Shown: piece after piece, positions 35,837 to 47,658 of the stretch | Position numbering within the stretch: the first letter of the stretch is position 1 | How the letters are laid out: the number at the start of each line of letters is the position of its first letter | Source: an uncultured Haliea sp. | GTDB taxonomy: Bacteria > Pseudomonadota > Gammaproteobacteria > Pseudomonadales > Halieaceae | Direction of reading: 5' to 3' | DNA: 64,000 bases | NCBI GenBank assembly: GCA_913061145.1 | Contig: CAJXUQ010000008.1 | Coordinates: 1 to 64,000, forward strand | Made by a program: the position numbers and the translations under genes | Notes under the pieces: model-generated | Told to the model about the DNA's origin: nothing | Database searches by the model: none | The model's input: only the letters and a program-made list of their open reading frames with translations

Positions 35837-36352
35837 TTAGAAAGACTCCGTTGAGGTGAACAGCCCGACGCGCAGGTCGTTCGCTGTGTAGATATCGCGA
35901 CCATCCACCGATACCACGCCATCGGCTATGCCCATGATGAGCTTGCGCTCGATAACCCGCTTCATGTGGATGTGGTAGCTGACCTTCTTTGCGCTGGGGA
36001 CAACCTGCCCGGTGAACTTCACCTCGCCGGAGCCCAGTGCGCGACCCCGCCCCGGGTTGCCGCGCCATCCGAGAAAGAAACCCACGAGCTGCCACATGGC
36101 ATCCAGTCCCAGGCAGCCGGGCATCACCGGGTCACCCGGGAAGTGGCATTGGAAAAACCACAGGTCCGGGTGGATGTCGAGCTCGGCGACGATTTCCCCC
36201 TTGCCGTAGCGGCCACCCTCGGAACTTACGTGGGTAATGCGATCCAGCATCAGCATGTTGTCGGTCGGCAACTGGGCGTTGCCGGGGCCGAAGAGATGGC
36301 CGTGGCCGCAGGCGACCAGTTCTTCTTTCGTGAATGCGCTTTGTGCGGTCAT
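35837..36352 (-). CDS. fabA: 3-hydroxydecanoyl-ACP dehydratase/isomerase
   Basis: FabA, 171 residues; dehydrates 3-hydroxydecanoyl-ACP and isomerises it to the cis-3 form, the branch point of anaerobic unsaturated fatty acid synthesis. The active-site pair is H70 and D84 in [20 protein letters not shown]. Hot-dog fold length is normal. First gene of the fabA-fabB operon, with a promoter about 95 bp upstream. Confidence 0.97.
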   Translation of the reverse strand: MTAQSAFTKEELVACGHGHLFGPGNAQLPTDNMLMLDRITHVSSEGGRYGKGEIVAELDIHPDLWFFQCHFPGDPVMPGCLGLDAMWQLVGFFLGWRGNPGRGRALGSGEVKFTGQVVPSAKKVSYHIHMKRVIERKLIMGIADGVVSVDGRDIYTANDLRVGLFTSTESF

Positions 36353-36445
36353 AGTGTGTCCAGTCGGGCCCTGGAGTCCGGGCAGGGCGTCAGGCCCCGG
36401 TGTCGGCCGCGTGATGATCGGGCAGGGCGTGTGTGTCAGGGCGTC

Positions 36446-36473
36446 ATTCTAAACCCTGCGGGGCACAAGTCCA
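36446..36473 (-). promoter_or_regulatory. Putative fabAB promoter
   Basis: On the minus strand TGGACT (36473-36468) and TAGAAT (36451-36446) are separated by 16 bp. The -10 is the same hexamer as at the ribosomal promoters. No clear FabR- or FadR-type palindrome was recognised next to it. Confidence 0.55.
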
Positions 36474-36640
36474 GCGCTGGCGTGCGCGGGGTGCTGGCGG
36501 TGCATGAGTATGCAGACTGGTGAGACCGGAGCCGATGCCGGGGCGCGCTGGCCTCGCGCTTTGTCCATCAAGTAAGATAGTGGGTTCCAGCGAGCATCGG
36601 CTGCTTGTAGCCCGTGTCGCCCAACGCAACAGGATCTGCC

Positions 36641-38080
36641 ATGTTGACACCCGTACTTCTTTCCGGCGGCGTCGGAAGTCGCCTGTGGCCCGTTTCGCGG
36701 GAGCTTCACCCCAAGCAGTTTCTGCCCCTCGCCGGCGAATTGACCATGCTGCAGCAGACCCTGGCGCGCACCGGTTCCCTGCAGGCACGGGCGCCGGTGG
36801 TGGTGTGCAATGAAGAACACCGTTTCATGGTCGCCGAGCAGCTGCGCCAGGTCGGCATCAAGGCCGGCGCACTGATTCTCGAGCCTGAGGGGCGCAACAC
36901 GGCACCGGCGGTAGCGCTGGCGGCGCTGCACGAATTGGCACAGGATCCCGAGGCGGTGTTGCTGGTGCTGCCCGCGGATCACCTGATCCAGCAGGTGGAG
37001 GCCTTTGCCGAGGCGGTTGCCCGGGCCCTGCCGCTGGCCCGCGCTGGCCGCCTGATGACCTTTGGCGTGGTGCCGCATACGCCTGAAACCGGCTACGGCT
37101 ATATCCGCTGTGGCGCGGCGCTGGGGGATGATCTCTACACCCTCGACGCGTTTGTCGAGAAGCCCGACAGCGCCACCGCCCAGGCCTACCTGGAGAGCGG
37201 CAGCTACCTCTGGAACAGCGGCATGTTTCTGCTGCGGGCGGAAACCTACCTGGCGCAGTTGGCAGAATTCCAGCCGGCGATGCTGGCCAGCTGTCGGCGG
37301 GCAATGCAGGAGTCGACGCAGGATATGGACTTCATTCGCCCCGAAGCAGAAGCCTTCGCTGCCTGTCCCGCTGACAGTATCGACTACGCGGTGATGGAGC
37401 ACACCCGGGAAGGCGGCGTGATCGCGCTGGACTGCGGCTGGAGCGATGTCGGCGCCTGGTCGGCGTTGTGGGAAGTGGCAGCGCGCGACCCGCAGGGCAA
37501 CGTCAGCCAGGGCGATGTGATGCTGGACAACTGCCGTGACAGCTATTTCCGCAGCGAGTCCCGCCTGCTGGCGGCCACGGGTGTCGCGAATCTTGTCGTC
37601 GTGGAGACTGCGGACGCCGTACTGGTGGCCGACCGCGACCAGGTGCAGGACGTCAAGCGTATTGTCAGCCGCCTGAAGGCCGAATCGCGTCCAGAGGCAT
37701 CACTGCATTCACGTGTGTATCGCCCCTGGGGTTCCTATGAAACGTTGGTCAGTGCCGACCGTTTCCAGGTCAAGCGTATTATCGTCAATCCGGGCCAGAC
37801 GCTGTCGTTGCAAATGCATCACCACCGCGCCGAGCACTGGATCGTGGTGCACGGCACGGCGGAGGTGACCTGCGAAGAGAAGGTCTTCATGCTCGGCGAG
37901 GATGAATCCACCTATATCCCGCTTGGCCGCAAGCACCGTCTCGCCAACCCCGGACGCATTCCTCTTGAGCTGATTGAGGTGCAGTCAGGGACGTATCTTG
38001 GCGAGGATGATATCGTTCGTTTTGAGGATGTATATGGCCGCGAAAAGGCCACTCAGGCACGCAAGGAGAGCCGCTCATGA
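36641..38080 (+). CDS. manC: Mannose-1-phosphate guanylyltransferase / mannose-6-phosphate isomerase
   Basis: Bifunctional enzyme (CpsB/AlgA type), 479 residues, making GDP-mannose. The N-terminal nucleotidyltransferase has the pyrophosphorylase loop LSGGVGSRLWPVSRE and the lysine in HPKQFLPL, then EPEGRNTAPA. The C-terminal cupin isomerase domain starts near residue 340 (RPWGSYETL) with metal ligands in LQMHHHRAEHW. The ATG at 36641 follows AGGA; an upstream GTG would add nine unconserved residues. Its stop overlaps galU (ATGA). Confidence 0.94.
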   Translation: MLTPVLLSGGVGSRLWPVSRELHPKQFLPLAGELTMLQQTLARTGSLQARAPVVVCNEEHRFMVAEQLRQVGIKAGALILEPEGRNTAPAVALAALHELAQDPEAVLLVLPADHLIQQVEAFAEAVARALPLARAGRLMTFGVVPHTPETGYGYIRCGAALGDDLYTLDAFVEKPDSATAQAYLESGSYLWNSGMFLLRAETYLAQLAEFQPAMLASCRRAMQESTQDMDFIRPEAEAFAACPADSIDYAVMEHTREGGVIALDCGWSDVGAWSALWEVAARDPQGNVSQGDVMLDNCRDSYFRSESRLLAATGVANLVVVETADAVLVADRDQVQDVKRIVSRLKAESRPEASLHSRVYRPWGSYETLVSADRFQVKRIIVNPGQTLSLQMHHHRAEHWIVVHGTAEVTCEEKVFMLGEDESTYIPLGRKHRLANPGRIPLELIEVQSGTYLGEDDIVRFEDVYGREKATQARKESRS

Positions 38081-38904
38081 TCAAGAAATGCCTGTTTCCG
38101 GTTGCCGGTTATGGCACCCGCTTCCTGCCCGCGACCAAGAGCATGCCCAAGGAGATGCTGCCTATCGTGAACAAACCGCTGGTGCAGTACGGCGTGGAAG
38201 AGGCCATCGCGGCGGGCATGACGACCTGTGCCATGGTGACCGGGCGCGGCAAGCGCAGTATCGCGGATCACTTCGACATCAGCTTTGAGCTGGAGCACCA
38301 GATCTCCGGCACCGGCAAGGAAGTGTATCTGGAAAGCATTCGCAACGTTCTGGATAAAGGCGTATTCACCATGGTGCGCCAGCGCGAGATGAAAGGCCTG
38401 GGCCACGCGATACTGACCGGCGAGGCCCTGATCGGCAGCGAACCGTTTGGGGTGGTGCTGTCGGATGACCTCTGTATCAATGATGGGCCGGGCGTGCTCA
38501 GCCAGATGGCGGAACTGTATCGCCAGTTTCGCTGCTCGATTGTCGCCATTCAGGAAGTGCCCATGGAGGAAGTGCACAAATACGGCGTGATTGCCGGTGA
38601 GAGCCTGAAGGATGGCATTTACCGCGTCGACAAGATGGTGGAAAAACCGGATGCCGCCTCTGCACCCTCCAATCTGGCGATCATCGGCCGCTACATCCTC
38701 ACGCCGGATATCTTCGACATCCTGCGCGAGACGCCGCCCGGCGCCAACGGCGAGGTACAGCTCACCGATGCATTGCAGACCCAGGCACGGCAGGGTTGCG
38801 TCATGGCCTACAAATTCTCGGGCCGGCGGTTCGACTGCGGCAGTGTCCCGGGTTTTGTCGAGGCCACCAACTTCGTCTACGAAAACTACTATTCCCAGCC
38901 GTAG
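38077..38904 (+). CDS. galU: UTP-glucose-1-phosphate uridylyltransferase
   Basis: GalU, 275 residues, makes UDP-glucose for LPS, capsule and glycolipids. N-terminal signature KKCLFPVAGYGTRFLPATK with the catalytic loop, then EMLPIVNKPLVQYGVEEA. KMVEKPD is the conserved lysine-containing motif. The start overlaps the manC stop by four bases. Part of a three-gene nucleotide-sugar operon with cpsG. Confidence 0.96.
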   Translation: MIKKCLFPVAGYGTRFLPATKSMPKEMLPIVNKPLVQYGVEEAIAAGMTTCAMVTGRGKRSIADHFDISFELEHQISGTGKEVYLESIRNVLDKGVFTMVRQREMKGLGHAILTGEALIGSEPFGVVLSDDLCINDGPGVLSQMAELYRQFRCSIVAIQEVPMEEVHKYGVIAGESLKDGIYRVDKMVEKPDAASAPSNLAIIGRYILTPDIFDILRETPPGANGEVQLTDALQTQARQGCVMAYKFSGRRFDCGSVPGFVEATNFVYENYYSQP

Positions 38905-38919
38905 GCGGAGCGCAGACCC

Positions 38920-40269
38920 ATGGAAAAACTGGACTGTTTCAAAGCCTACGATGTGCGTGGGCGCGTCCCCGACCAGCTCAATGAGGAGATCGCGCGGCGC
39001 ATCGGCCGGGCCTATGCCGAGGTGGTCAAGCCGCGCAAAGTGGTGGTGGGCCACGATATCCGCCTCACCAGTGAAGCCATCAAGGCAGCCCTGGCGGACG
39101 GCCTGCGTGAGCAGGGGGTGGATGTCTACGATATCGGGCTGTGTGGCACTGAGGAGATCTACTTCGCCACCAGCCACGCGCAAATGGACGGTGGTATCGT
39201 GGTGACGGCGAGCCACAACCCCAAGGATTTCAACGGCATGAAGTTCGTGCGCGAGGAATCCAGGCCGATATCCGGCGACAGCGGCCTCGCTGAGATCCGC
39301 GCGCTGGCCGAGGCCAATCACTTTACGCGTGCGGCCACCCACGGCCGCTACCTGCCGCTGGACACCTCCTCCGCCTACATCGAACACCTGCTGTCCTATG
39401 TCGATGTCGATGCGCTGCCCCCGCTGCGTATCGTGGTGGATGCGGGAAACGGCGGTGCGGGGCGCGTTGTCGACCTGCTGGCGCCGCATCTGCCTTTCGA
39501 GTTCGTCCGCTTGCACCATGAGCCGGATGGACACTTCCCCAATGGCGTGCCCAACCCGCTACTGCAGGAAAATCGTGCTGTGACGAGCGCCTCAGTCCTC
39601 TCCGAGGGCGCCGACCTGGGCCTGGCCTGGGATGGCGACTTCGACCGCTGTTTCTTCTTCGACGAGCGCGGCGAGTTTGTCGAGGGGTATTACCTCGTGG
39701 GCTTGCTGGCGGAAATGGCGCTGGAGCAACACCCGGGAGCGGCGATCATTCACGATCCGCGGCTGGTATGGAACACCATCGATCGCGTGCAGAAGCTCGG
39801 TGGGCGGGCGGTGGAAAGCAAGACCGGCCACGCATTCATCAAGGAGAGGATGCGGGCCGAGAACGCCGCCTATGGCGGAGAAATGAGCGCCCATCACTAC
39901 TTCCGCGACTTCGCCTTTTGCGACAGCGGGATGATTCCCTGGCTGTTGGTTGCAGCCCAGCTCGGGCGCCGTGGCATGCCGCTCTCGGCGCTGGTTGCGG
40001 AATGCATGGCGGCGTTTCCCTGCAGTGGCGAGATCAACCGCAGTGTCGATGACCCTGCCGCAGTGCTGGCGAAGGTTGCGGAGCGCTATCGCACGCAGGC
40101 ACTGGAGGAATCTTCGGTGGATGGGCTATCCATGGCGTTTGCGGACTGGCGCTTCAATCTTCGCCTGTCGAACACGGAACCCGTGGTGCGTTTGAACGTG
40201 GAAAGCCGAGGTGATGTCGACCTGATGAGGACGCAGACCAGCACCCTGCTGGCGCTGATCGACGCCTAG
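38920..40269 (+). CDS. cpsG: Phosphomannomutase
   Basis: Converts mannose-6-phosphate to mannose-1-phosphate, feeding manC. 449 residues, strongly similar in layout to E. coli CpsG (456). The phosphoserine is S98 in [12 protein letters not shown]. The magnesium loop is DGDFDRC, the sugar-binding loop [12 protein letters not shown], and the phosphate-binding loop [11 protein letters not shown]. Operon with manC and galU. Its TAG stop lies in a CTAG that also supplies the stop of pgi on the other strand. Confidence 0.96.
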   Translation: MEKLDCFKAYDVRGRVPDQLNEEIARRIGRAYAEVVKPRKVVVGHDIRLTSEAIKAALADGLREQGVDVYDIGLCGTEEIYFATSHAQMDGGIVVTASHNPKDFNGMKFVREESRPISGDSGLAEIRALAEANHFTRAATHGRYLPLDTSSAYIEHLLSYVDVDALPPLRIVVDAGNGGAGRVVDLLAPHLPFEFVRLHHEPDGHFPNGVPNPLLQENRAVTSASVLSEGADLGLAWDGDFDRCFFFDERGEFVEGYYLVGLLAEMALEQHPGAAIIHDPRLVWNTIDRVQKLGGRAVESKTGHAFIKERMRAENAAYGGEMSAHHYFRDFAFCDSGMIPWLLVAAQLGRRGMPLSALVAECMAAFPCSGEINRSVDDPAAVLAKVAERYRTQALEESSVDGLSMAFADWRFNLRLSNTEPVVRLNVESRGDVDLMRTQTSTLLALIDA

Positions 40270-41927
40270 TCCGTTGCTGTTCGCGCCGCCGCCTGCGCCC
40301 TGAACCACTCGGCGATCAGTCGTTCACTGGCCGGGTCCAGCGTCTTGTCTGCCTCGGGGTGGTCCAGACGCTGCAAAATGCTCTGGCCGATATCCTTGCC
40401 AAGCTCCACGCCCCACTGATCGAAGGCGTTCACGCCCCACAACTGACTGCTGCAGAAGGTGCGGTGTTCATACAGTGCCAGCAGTGCCCCCAGGGTAAGG
40501 GGGGTGAGGGCATCCAGCGTGATAACGCTGTGTGGCCTGCTGCCGGGAATCACCAGATGCGGCGCCAGTTGCCGGGCGGCGCTTTCTTCCATGCCGCGTT
40601 CCAGCAGGCTGGCGAGCGCCTCGTCCTGGCTGCGCCCAATCATCAGGGCGCGGCTCTGGGCCAGCCCGTTGGCGACCAGCAGGCGGTGCTGCGCCGCTTC
40701 TCCCGTGGGGGTGGTCAGCGGCAGAATCAGGTCGGCGGGGCACAGCCGTGTGCCCTGGTGCAGGAGCTGGTAGAACGAGTGTTGACCCATGGTGCCCGCG
40801 GCGCCCCAGAGCACCGGAGCGGTGTCGTAGCCGAGGACCTCACCGTCGCGGCTCACGCGTTTGCCGTTGCTCTCCATGGTCAGTTGTTGCAGGTAGTCGG
40901 GGAGCCGTTCCAGGCCCTGGTCGTAGGGCAGGACCACATGGTTCGCGGCCTGGAAGAAATTGCAGTACCACACCTCCAGCAGGCTCATCAGGATCGGGAG
41001 ATTCTGCGCACTGTCTGCTTCCAGGAAGTGGCGGTCCATTGCCTCGGCACCGGCAAGCAGGGCGCTGAAACCATCCCAGCCAATACCGATGGCGATACTC
41101 AGTCCGACTGCTGACCACAAGGAAAAGCGGCCACCGACCCAGTCCCACAGCGGCAGGCAATTGTCGGCGGGAATGCCAAAGGCTGCCGCGGCGTCGAGAT
41201 TACTGGTAATGGCCAGGAAATGGCGTGACCAGTCTTCATTTCCGGCTCCAGCGGAACGCAGCCAGTGCTGCGCCGCCTCGCCGTTGGCAAGGGTCTCCTG
41301 GGTACGGAAGGATTTTGAGCAGAGGATGAACAGCGTGGTTTCAGGCTGCACCTGTCGCAGCGTGCTCTGCAGGTCCGCAGGGTCCACGTTGGCCACGTAG
41401 TGGCAGCGTATGGGACCCTGCCAGGCCGGGAGCGCAGCGGTGACCAGTCGTGGGCCCAGATCGGAACCGCCAATGCCGATGTTTACCACGTCTCGAATGG
41501 CCTGCCCGGAGTATCCGGTAAGCTCACCCGAAGCGATGCGTTCGCACCAGAGGCGCATACGGTGCCGGGTATCTTCCACGCGGCTGAACTCGGCCTCCAG
41601 TCCTGCGGGTGCCGTGCGTGCGCGCAACAGGGTGTGCAGCGCGGGTCGCGCCTCGGTGTTGTTCAGCGCGACGCCGCTGAACAGCTGGCGGGCGCGGCGG
41701 GGCAGCTGCGCCTGTTCGGCGAGTCGCAACAGGGCTGCGCGGCTGTCCCGACAGAGCAGCTGACGGGAGTAATCCAGCGTGAGCCCGGCTGCACTGGCCG
41801 TGAAATCGCCGGCCCGCTGTACTTCACGGTTGAACAGGGCACTGACAGATGTGCTGCGCATCCCCTCGGCCAGGGTCTGTAGTTCGTGCCACGAGGGAAG
41901 GTCCGGGAGTTGCAGAGTGTGTGCCAT
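40266..41927 (-). CDS. pgi: Glucose-6-phosphate isomerase
   Basis: Interconverts glucose-6-phosphate and fructose-6-phosphate, 553 residues. Signatures: [38 protein letters not shown] with the ring-opening histidine, and [16 protein letters not shown] with the catalytic lysine. The position of the catalytic-base glutamate of GEPGTNGQH enzymes reads GAAGTMGQH here, that is Glu to Ala. As I recall, Pseudomonas-type Pgi also lacks this Glu, so it may be a lineage feature. Minus strand, ending in the same CTAG as cpsG. Confidence 0.94.
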   Translation of the reverse strand: MAHTLQLPDLPSWHELQTLAEGMRSTSVSALFNREVQRAGDFTASAAGLTLDYSRQLLCRDSRAALLRLAEQAQLPRRARQLFSGVALNNTEARPALHTLLRARTAPAGLEAEFSRVEDTRHRMRLWCERIASGELTGYSGQAIRDVVNIGIGGSDLGPRLVTAALPAWQGPIRCHYVANVDPADLQSTLRQVQPETTLFILCSKSFRTQETLANGEAAQHWLRSAGAGNEDWSRHFLAITSNLDAAAAFGIPADNCLPLWDWVGGRFSLWSAVGLSIAIGIGWDGFSALLAGAEAMDRHFLEADSAQNLPILMSLLEVWYCNFFQAANHVVLPYDQGLERLPDYLQQLTMESNGKRVSRDGEVLGYDTAPVLWGAAGTMGQHSFYQLLHQGTRLCPADLILPLTTPTGEAAQHRLLVANGLAQSRALMIGRSQDEALASLLERGMEESAARQLAPHLVIPGSRPHSVITLDALTPLTLGALLALYEHRTFCSSQLWGVNAFDQWGVELGKDIGQSILQRLDHPEADKTLDPASERLIAEWFRAQAAARTATD

Positions 41928-41952
41928 GGTGCGCGCCGCTGTGTCTGGCGAC

Positions 41953-41981
41953 CAGTATAGGCAGGGCTAACCCGGCCTGCA
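41953..41981 (-). promoter_or_regulatory. Putative pgi promoter
   Basis: On the minus strand TTGCAG (41981-41976) and TATACT (41958-41953) are 17 bp apart, 26 bp upstream of the pgi ATG. The -10 is good and the -35 is weak. Confidence 0.45.
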
Positions 41982-41995
41982 ATTCAGGCGTGCGC

Positions 41996-42958
<963 letters not shown>

Positions 42959-43070
42959 AGTATGAGGGCGTTGAAAATGCCCGCGCATGCTAGGTGGGTC
43001 GGGAGGGGGTGTCAAGCTTGGCGCCATCTGCTGCGCCGCCCGTGGAGTCGACAGAGGGCACAAATAATCC

Positions 43071-43099
43071 TTGCTCGAGCGGGGTGAGTTGAGTAAAAT
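43071..43099 (+). promoter_or_regulatory. rplU-rpmA promoter
   Basis: TTGCTC at 43071-43076 and TAAAAT at 43094-43099 with a 17-bp spacer, followed by the GC-rich discriminator CGCCGCCC. The leader to rplU would be about 125 nt. Confidence 0.7.
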
Positions 43100-43231
43100 C
43101 GCCGCCCTCCGCGGCAGTTGCGCCTGATGCGTATGCCACGGAATTATGAGAACTGTTAGTGCCTGGCTCTGCCCCCTCGATAATCCAGGGTTATTTTCTG
43201 TCGCGAGCAGGCTAACTGAACGGAGAACGCA

Positions 43232-43540
43232 ATGTACGCAGTGATTGAGAGCGGTGGCAAGCAGCATCGCGTGGTGGAGGGGGAGACCCTGAAGCTGGAG
43301 AAAATTGAAGTGGCCACCGGTGACACGATCGAATTCGACCGTGTATTGATGGTCGGCGGCGAGCAGGTCAAGATCGGTACTCCGCTGGTAGCGGGTGGCA
43401 AGGTCACGGCTGAAGTGGTCAGCCACGGTCGCCACAAGAAGGTTAAAATCGTCAAATTCAACCGCCGTAAACACTATCGGAAAGAAACGGGCCACCGCCA
43501 GTGGTTCACCGAAGTGAAAATCACTGCAATCACGGCGTAA
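43232..43540 (+). CDS. rplU: 50S ribosomal protein L21
   Basis: L21, 102 residues (E. coli 103). Begins [20 protein letters not shown] and ends with the [15 protein letters not shown](W) basic motif. CGGAG precedes the ATG. Paired with rpmA 16 bp downstream. Confidence 0.98.
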   Translation: MYAVIESGGKQHRVVEGETLKLEKIEVATGDTIEFDRVLMVGGEQVKIGTPLVAGGKVTAEVVSHGRHKKVKIVKFNRRKHYRKETGHRQWFTEVKITAITA

Positions 43541-43555
43541 CGGAGGCTAGCGACT

Positions 43556-43813
43556 ATGGCACACAAGAAAGCAGGCGGCAGTACTCGTAACGGTCGCGAT
43601 TCCGAAAGCAAACGCCTTGGCGTCAAGCGTTTTGGCGGTCAGCTGGTGCAGGCAGGCAACATCCTGATCCGCCAGCGTGGCACCCGTTTCCATCCTGGAG
43701 CCAATGTGCGTTGCGGCCGCGACCACACGCTGTTCGCGACCGCGGAAGGTCGGGTAGAGTTCGTGACGCGAGGCCCGAAAAACCGGAAATATGTGCAGGT
43801 GGTGAGCGCCTGA
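43556..43813 (+). CDS. rpmA: 50S ribosomal protein L27
   Basis: L27, 85 residues. Begins [20 protein letters not shown], the flexible N-terminal tail that reaches the peptidyl transferase centre, without the cleavable extension of Firmicutes. Followed by an intrinsic terminator, then obgE. Confidence 0.98.
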   Translation: MAHKKAGGSTRNGRDSESKRLGVKRFGGQLVQAGNILIRQRGTRFHPGANVRCGRDHTLFATAEGRVEFVTRGPKNRKYVQVVSA

Positions 43814-43842
43814 TCAGGCGGACCACCTGGCCGGATAGACAG

Positions 43843-43874
43843 AAAGCCTCGTCAACTGACGGGGCTTTTTTTTT
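43843..43874 (+). terminator. Intrinsic terminator after rpmA
   Basis: AAAGCCTCGTCA pairs with TGACGGGGCTTT (one T-G wobble) around a two-base loop and runs into a nine-base T-tract. It separates rplU-rpmA from obgE, although read-through is common at this place in other bacteria. Confidence 0.92.
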
Positions 43875-43885
43875 AGAGTAACTGA

Positions 43886-45114
<1,229 letters not shown>

Positions 45115-45115
<1 letters not shown>

Positions 45116-46242
45116 TGGCTGAACAGGATCGCGAAACAATTGCCGCCAGCCGGCGCTGGGTCATCAAGGTGGGTAGCGCGCTGCTGACCAACGATGGTCG
45201 CGGTCTGGATGCGGCGATGATTGGCAGTCTGGTTGCCCAGATTGCGGCACTGCGGGAACGCGGTGCAGAGGTGGTGCTGGTCTCCAGCGGCGCGGTCGCA
45301 GCCGGCCTGGTGCGGTTGGGTTGGCCGAGGCGTCCCACCCGCCTGCATGAGCTGCAGGCGGCCGCCGCAGTCGGTCAGTCCTCGCTGATACAGAGCTATG
45401 AAACCGCGTTTCGCGGGTACGATATTGTCTCGGCACAGGTGCTGTTGGGTCACGACGACATCACCGCGCGCGATCGCTACCTGAACGCCCGCAGCACACT
45501 GACCACCTTGTTGCGCCTCGGTGTGGTACCCGTCATCAACGAAAACGATACCGTGGTCACGGATGAAATCCGCTTTGGCGACAATGACACCCTGGCCGCC
45601 CTGGTGGCCAACCTGATTGATGCCGATGCCCTGCTGCTGCTGACCGACCAGCAGGGGCTGTACGAGGAGGATCCGCGCCTCAACCCCTTCGCGGTGCTGG
45701 TGGATAGCCGCGACGTGCACGATGAGGCGCTGGATCGCATGGCGGGGGAAGGCGGGGCGCTCGGCCGCGGCGGTATGATCACCAAACTGCGCGCTGCGCG
45801 CCTTGCAGCGCGTTCGGGCACCGAGACGGTCATCGCCAGCGGGCGCCATCCCGATGTGGTTGCTCAGGTAGCGGCGGGGAACGCGCTGGGCACCTGGCTA
45901 CGCTCCGGCAGGCAGTCGGAAAACGCCCGCAAGCAATGGTTGGCGGGCATGGTGCGCATCCCGGGCAGCCTGGAACTGGATGCCGGCGCGGTGCGTGTGC
46001 TCAAGGAGTCCGGCCGTAGCCTGCTACCCGTGGGTGTTCACGCCGTGACAGGACAGTTTGAGCGCGGTGATATGGTGCTTTGCGTAGACCAGGAGGGGCG
46101 CGAAGTGGCGCGCGGCCTGGTGAATTACAGCGCGGACGAGGCGCGGCGCATAATGGGCAGGCCGTCTGTTGAGATAGCGCCGTTGCTGGGTTATCAAGGT
46201 GATGAAGAGCTGATTCACCGCGACAACCTGGTATTGTGCTAG
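45115..46242 (+). CDS. proB: Glutamate 5-kinase
   Basis: First enzyme of proline synthesis, 375 residues. The amino acid kinase domain (1-260) has [42 protein letters not shown] and the [13 protein letters not shown] loop. A C-terminal PUA domain (about 285-375) is present, as in E. coli. TGATG overlap with obgE; rplU-rpmA-obgE-proB is a common order in this group. Confidence 0.95.
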
Positions 46243-46266
46243 CGGCGCTGGAGGCCGGGAAAACCC

Positions 46267-47175
46267 ATGAGCCTGACACCCGAACTGCTGTTGGTTGCGT
46301 ACTGTGTGGCCATCGCGCTGCTGTCCCTGGCCGGGGGTCTGCTGCCGAACTGGGTGAGGATGACCCACACCCGTACCCAGCTGGTGATGAGTTTTGTCTC
46401 GGGGCTGATGCTGGGTGTCGCGTTCTATCACCTTCTGCCACACAGTATCGCCCTGCAGCCGCGTGAGTATGGCGCGGATGCGTCGGTCTGGTGGCTGATG
46501 ATCGGCCTTATTACCATGCTTCTGTTGCTGCGCATGTTTCATTTTCACCAGCACGACTTCAGTGAGGAAGAGCATGAGCATCATGATCATGACCACAGCC
46601 ACGCGCACGACCATGAACACCATGGCGATGCAGCCGCAGCGCCCACTGCACTGGTGCCCGCGCAGGCGGTTCCCGCTGCACACCGCCTCAGCTGGGTTGG
46701 ACTCGCGCTTGGACTGGGTGTACACACGCTGATTGATGGCGTTGCCCTGGGGGCGGTGATGCAGGGTGAGGTTGGGCGCAGTGCGGGGCTGCTCGGCGTC
46801 GGGGTGTTTCTGGCTATCCTTCTGCATAAACCGCTGGATGCCATGTCCATCACCACCATCATGGAGGCAGGCGGTTGGAGCCGGCGCTCCCGTTCGCTGG
46901 CCAATCTCGGGTTTGCGCTGCTCTGCCCGTTGGGCGCGCTGCTGTTTTTCTTCGGGGTGGATCTGCTCGGGGATGCCCGTCATCACGCCGTGGCGGGTGC
47001 GCTGGCGTTTTCTGCCGGCGCCTTCATCTGCATTGCCCTGAGCGATCTGCTGCCCGAGGTGCACTTTCACAGCCACGATCGTGGCAAATTGACTCTGGCC
47101 TTCCTTGCCGGGATTATACTGGCCTACGCGATAGGCGGGCTGGAGCCCGCCGGTGTGCACATGCACGGCGTCTGA
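46267..47175 (+). CDS. ZIP-family metal transporter, His-rich loop
   Basis: Inner-membrane metal permease of 302 residues with about eight hydrophobic helices. A histidine/aspartate-rich cytoplasmic-type loop spans residues 92-119 (start HFHQHDF), typical of ZIP zinc/iron transporters. The TM4 motif is HTLIDG (153-158), close to HNxxDG. In TM5 the usual HExxHE is replaced by HKPLDA (187-192), which changes two likely metal ligands. Substrate is unproven. GGAGG-like purines precede the ATG. Followed 20 bp later by the methyltransferase-like gene. Confidence 0.85.
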   Translation: MSLTPELLLVAYCVAIALLSLAGGLLPNWVRMTHTRTQLVMSFVSGLMLGVAFYHLLPHSIALQPREYGADASVWWLMIGLITMLLLLRMFHFHQHDFSEEEHEHHDHDHSHAHDHEHHGDAAAAPTALVPAQAVPAAHRLSWVGLALGLGVHTLIDGVALGAVMQGEVGRSAGLLGVGVFLAILLHKPLDAMSITTIMEAGGWSRRSRSLANLGFALLCPLGALLFFFGVDLLGDARHHAVAGALAFSAGAFICIALSDLLPEVHFHSHDRGKLTLAFLAGIILAYAIGGLEPAGVHMHGV

Positions 47176-47195
47176 ACAGAGGAAAGGAGAGGACC

Positions 47196-47645
47196 ATGGT
47201 CAAACGCATTATCTATCCGCCCATGTGGATGGTTTTCGGGGTTTGTGCCATTTTTGCCTTCAATGAATTCTACCCGGGCCCCCGTTTCACCAGTCAGGCC
47301 AGCCAGTTGCTGGGCGGGGCCATTTTACTCGCGGGTCTTGCCATGCTCGTGGTGGCAGGCGGACTTTTCAAACGCGCCGGCACGGACCTGATCCCCTTCC
47401 GCAATGTGTCGGCGCTGGTCACTACAGGCGTCTACCGTTTCACCCGCAACCCCATGTATCTGGGTATGACGGCCATTCTGCTCGGCGTCGCGGTGACGGT
47501 GGGGTCCAGCATGGCGTTGCTGGTCCCGCCGTTGTTCATGGTGATTGTCGAGTGGCGCTACATTCGGCCCGAAGAGGCACTACTGCAGGGCCTCTTTCCC
47601 GAAGACTACCCTGCCTATTGTGCCCGTGTGCGGCGTTGGCTGTAG
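47196..47645 (+). CDS. Isoprenylcysteine carboxyl methyltransferase-family protein
   Basis: Membrane protein of 149 residues with about four hydrophobic helices. The C-terminal half carries GVYRFTRNPMYLGM, the SAM-binding signature of the ICMT/PEMT family, and a conserved E-E motif (WRYIRPEEALL). Bacterial members usually methylate unknown substrates. The start at 47196 follows AAAGGAGAGG; longer in-frame upstream reading overlaps the ZIP gene. It is convergent with hemH, 13 bp away, with no terminator between. Confidence 0.85.
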   Translation: MVKRIIYPPMWMVFGVCAIFAFNEFYPGPRFTSQASQLLGGAILLAGLAMLVVAGGLFKRAGTDLIPFRNVSALVTTGVYRFTRNPMYLGMTAILLGVAVTVGSSMALLVPPLFMVIVEWRYIRPEEALLQGLFPEDYPAYCARVRRWL

Positions 47646-47658
47646 CCAACGCTGAATG

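Noticed and set aside
40266-41927. Pgi as a pseudogene because the GEPG glutamate is lost
   Set aside because: Full length with all other catalytic motifs intact, and I recall the same loss in Pseudomonas enzymes.
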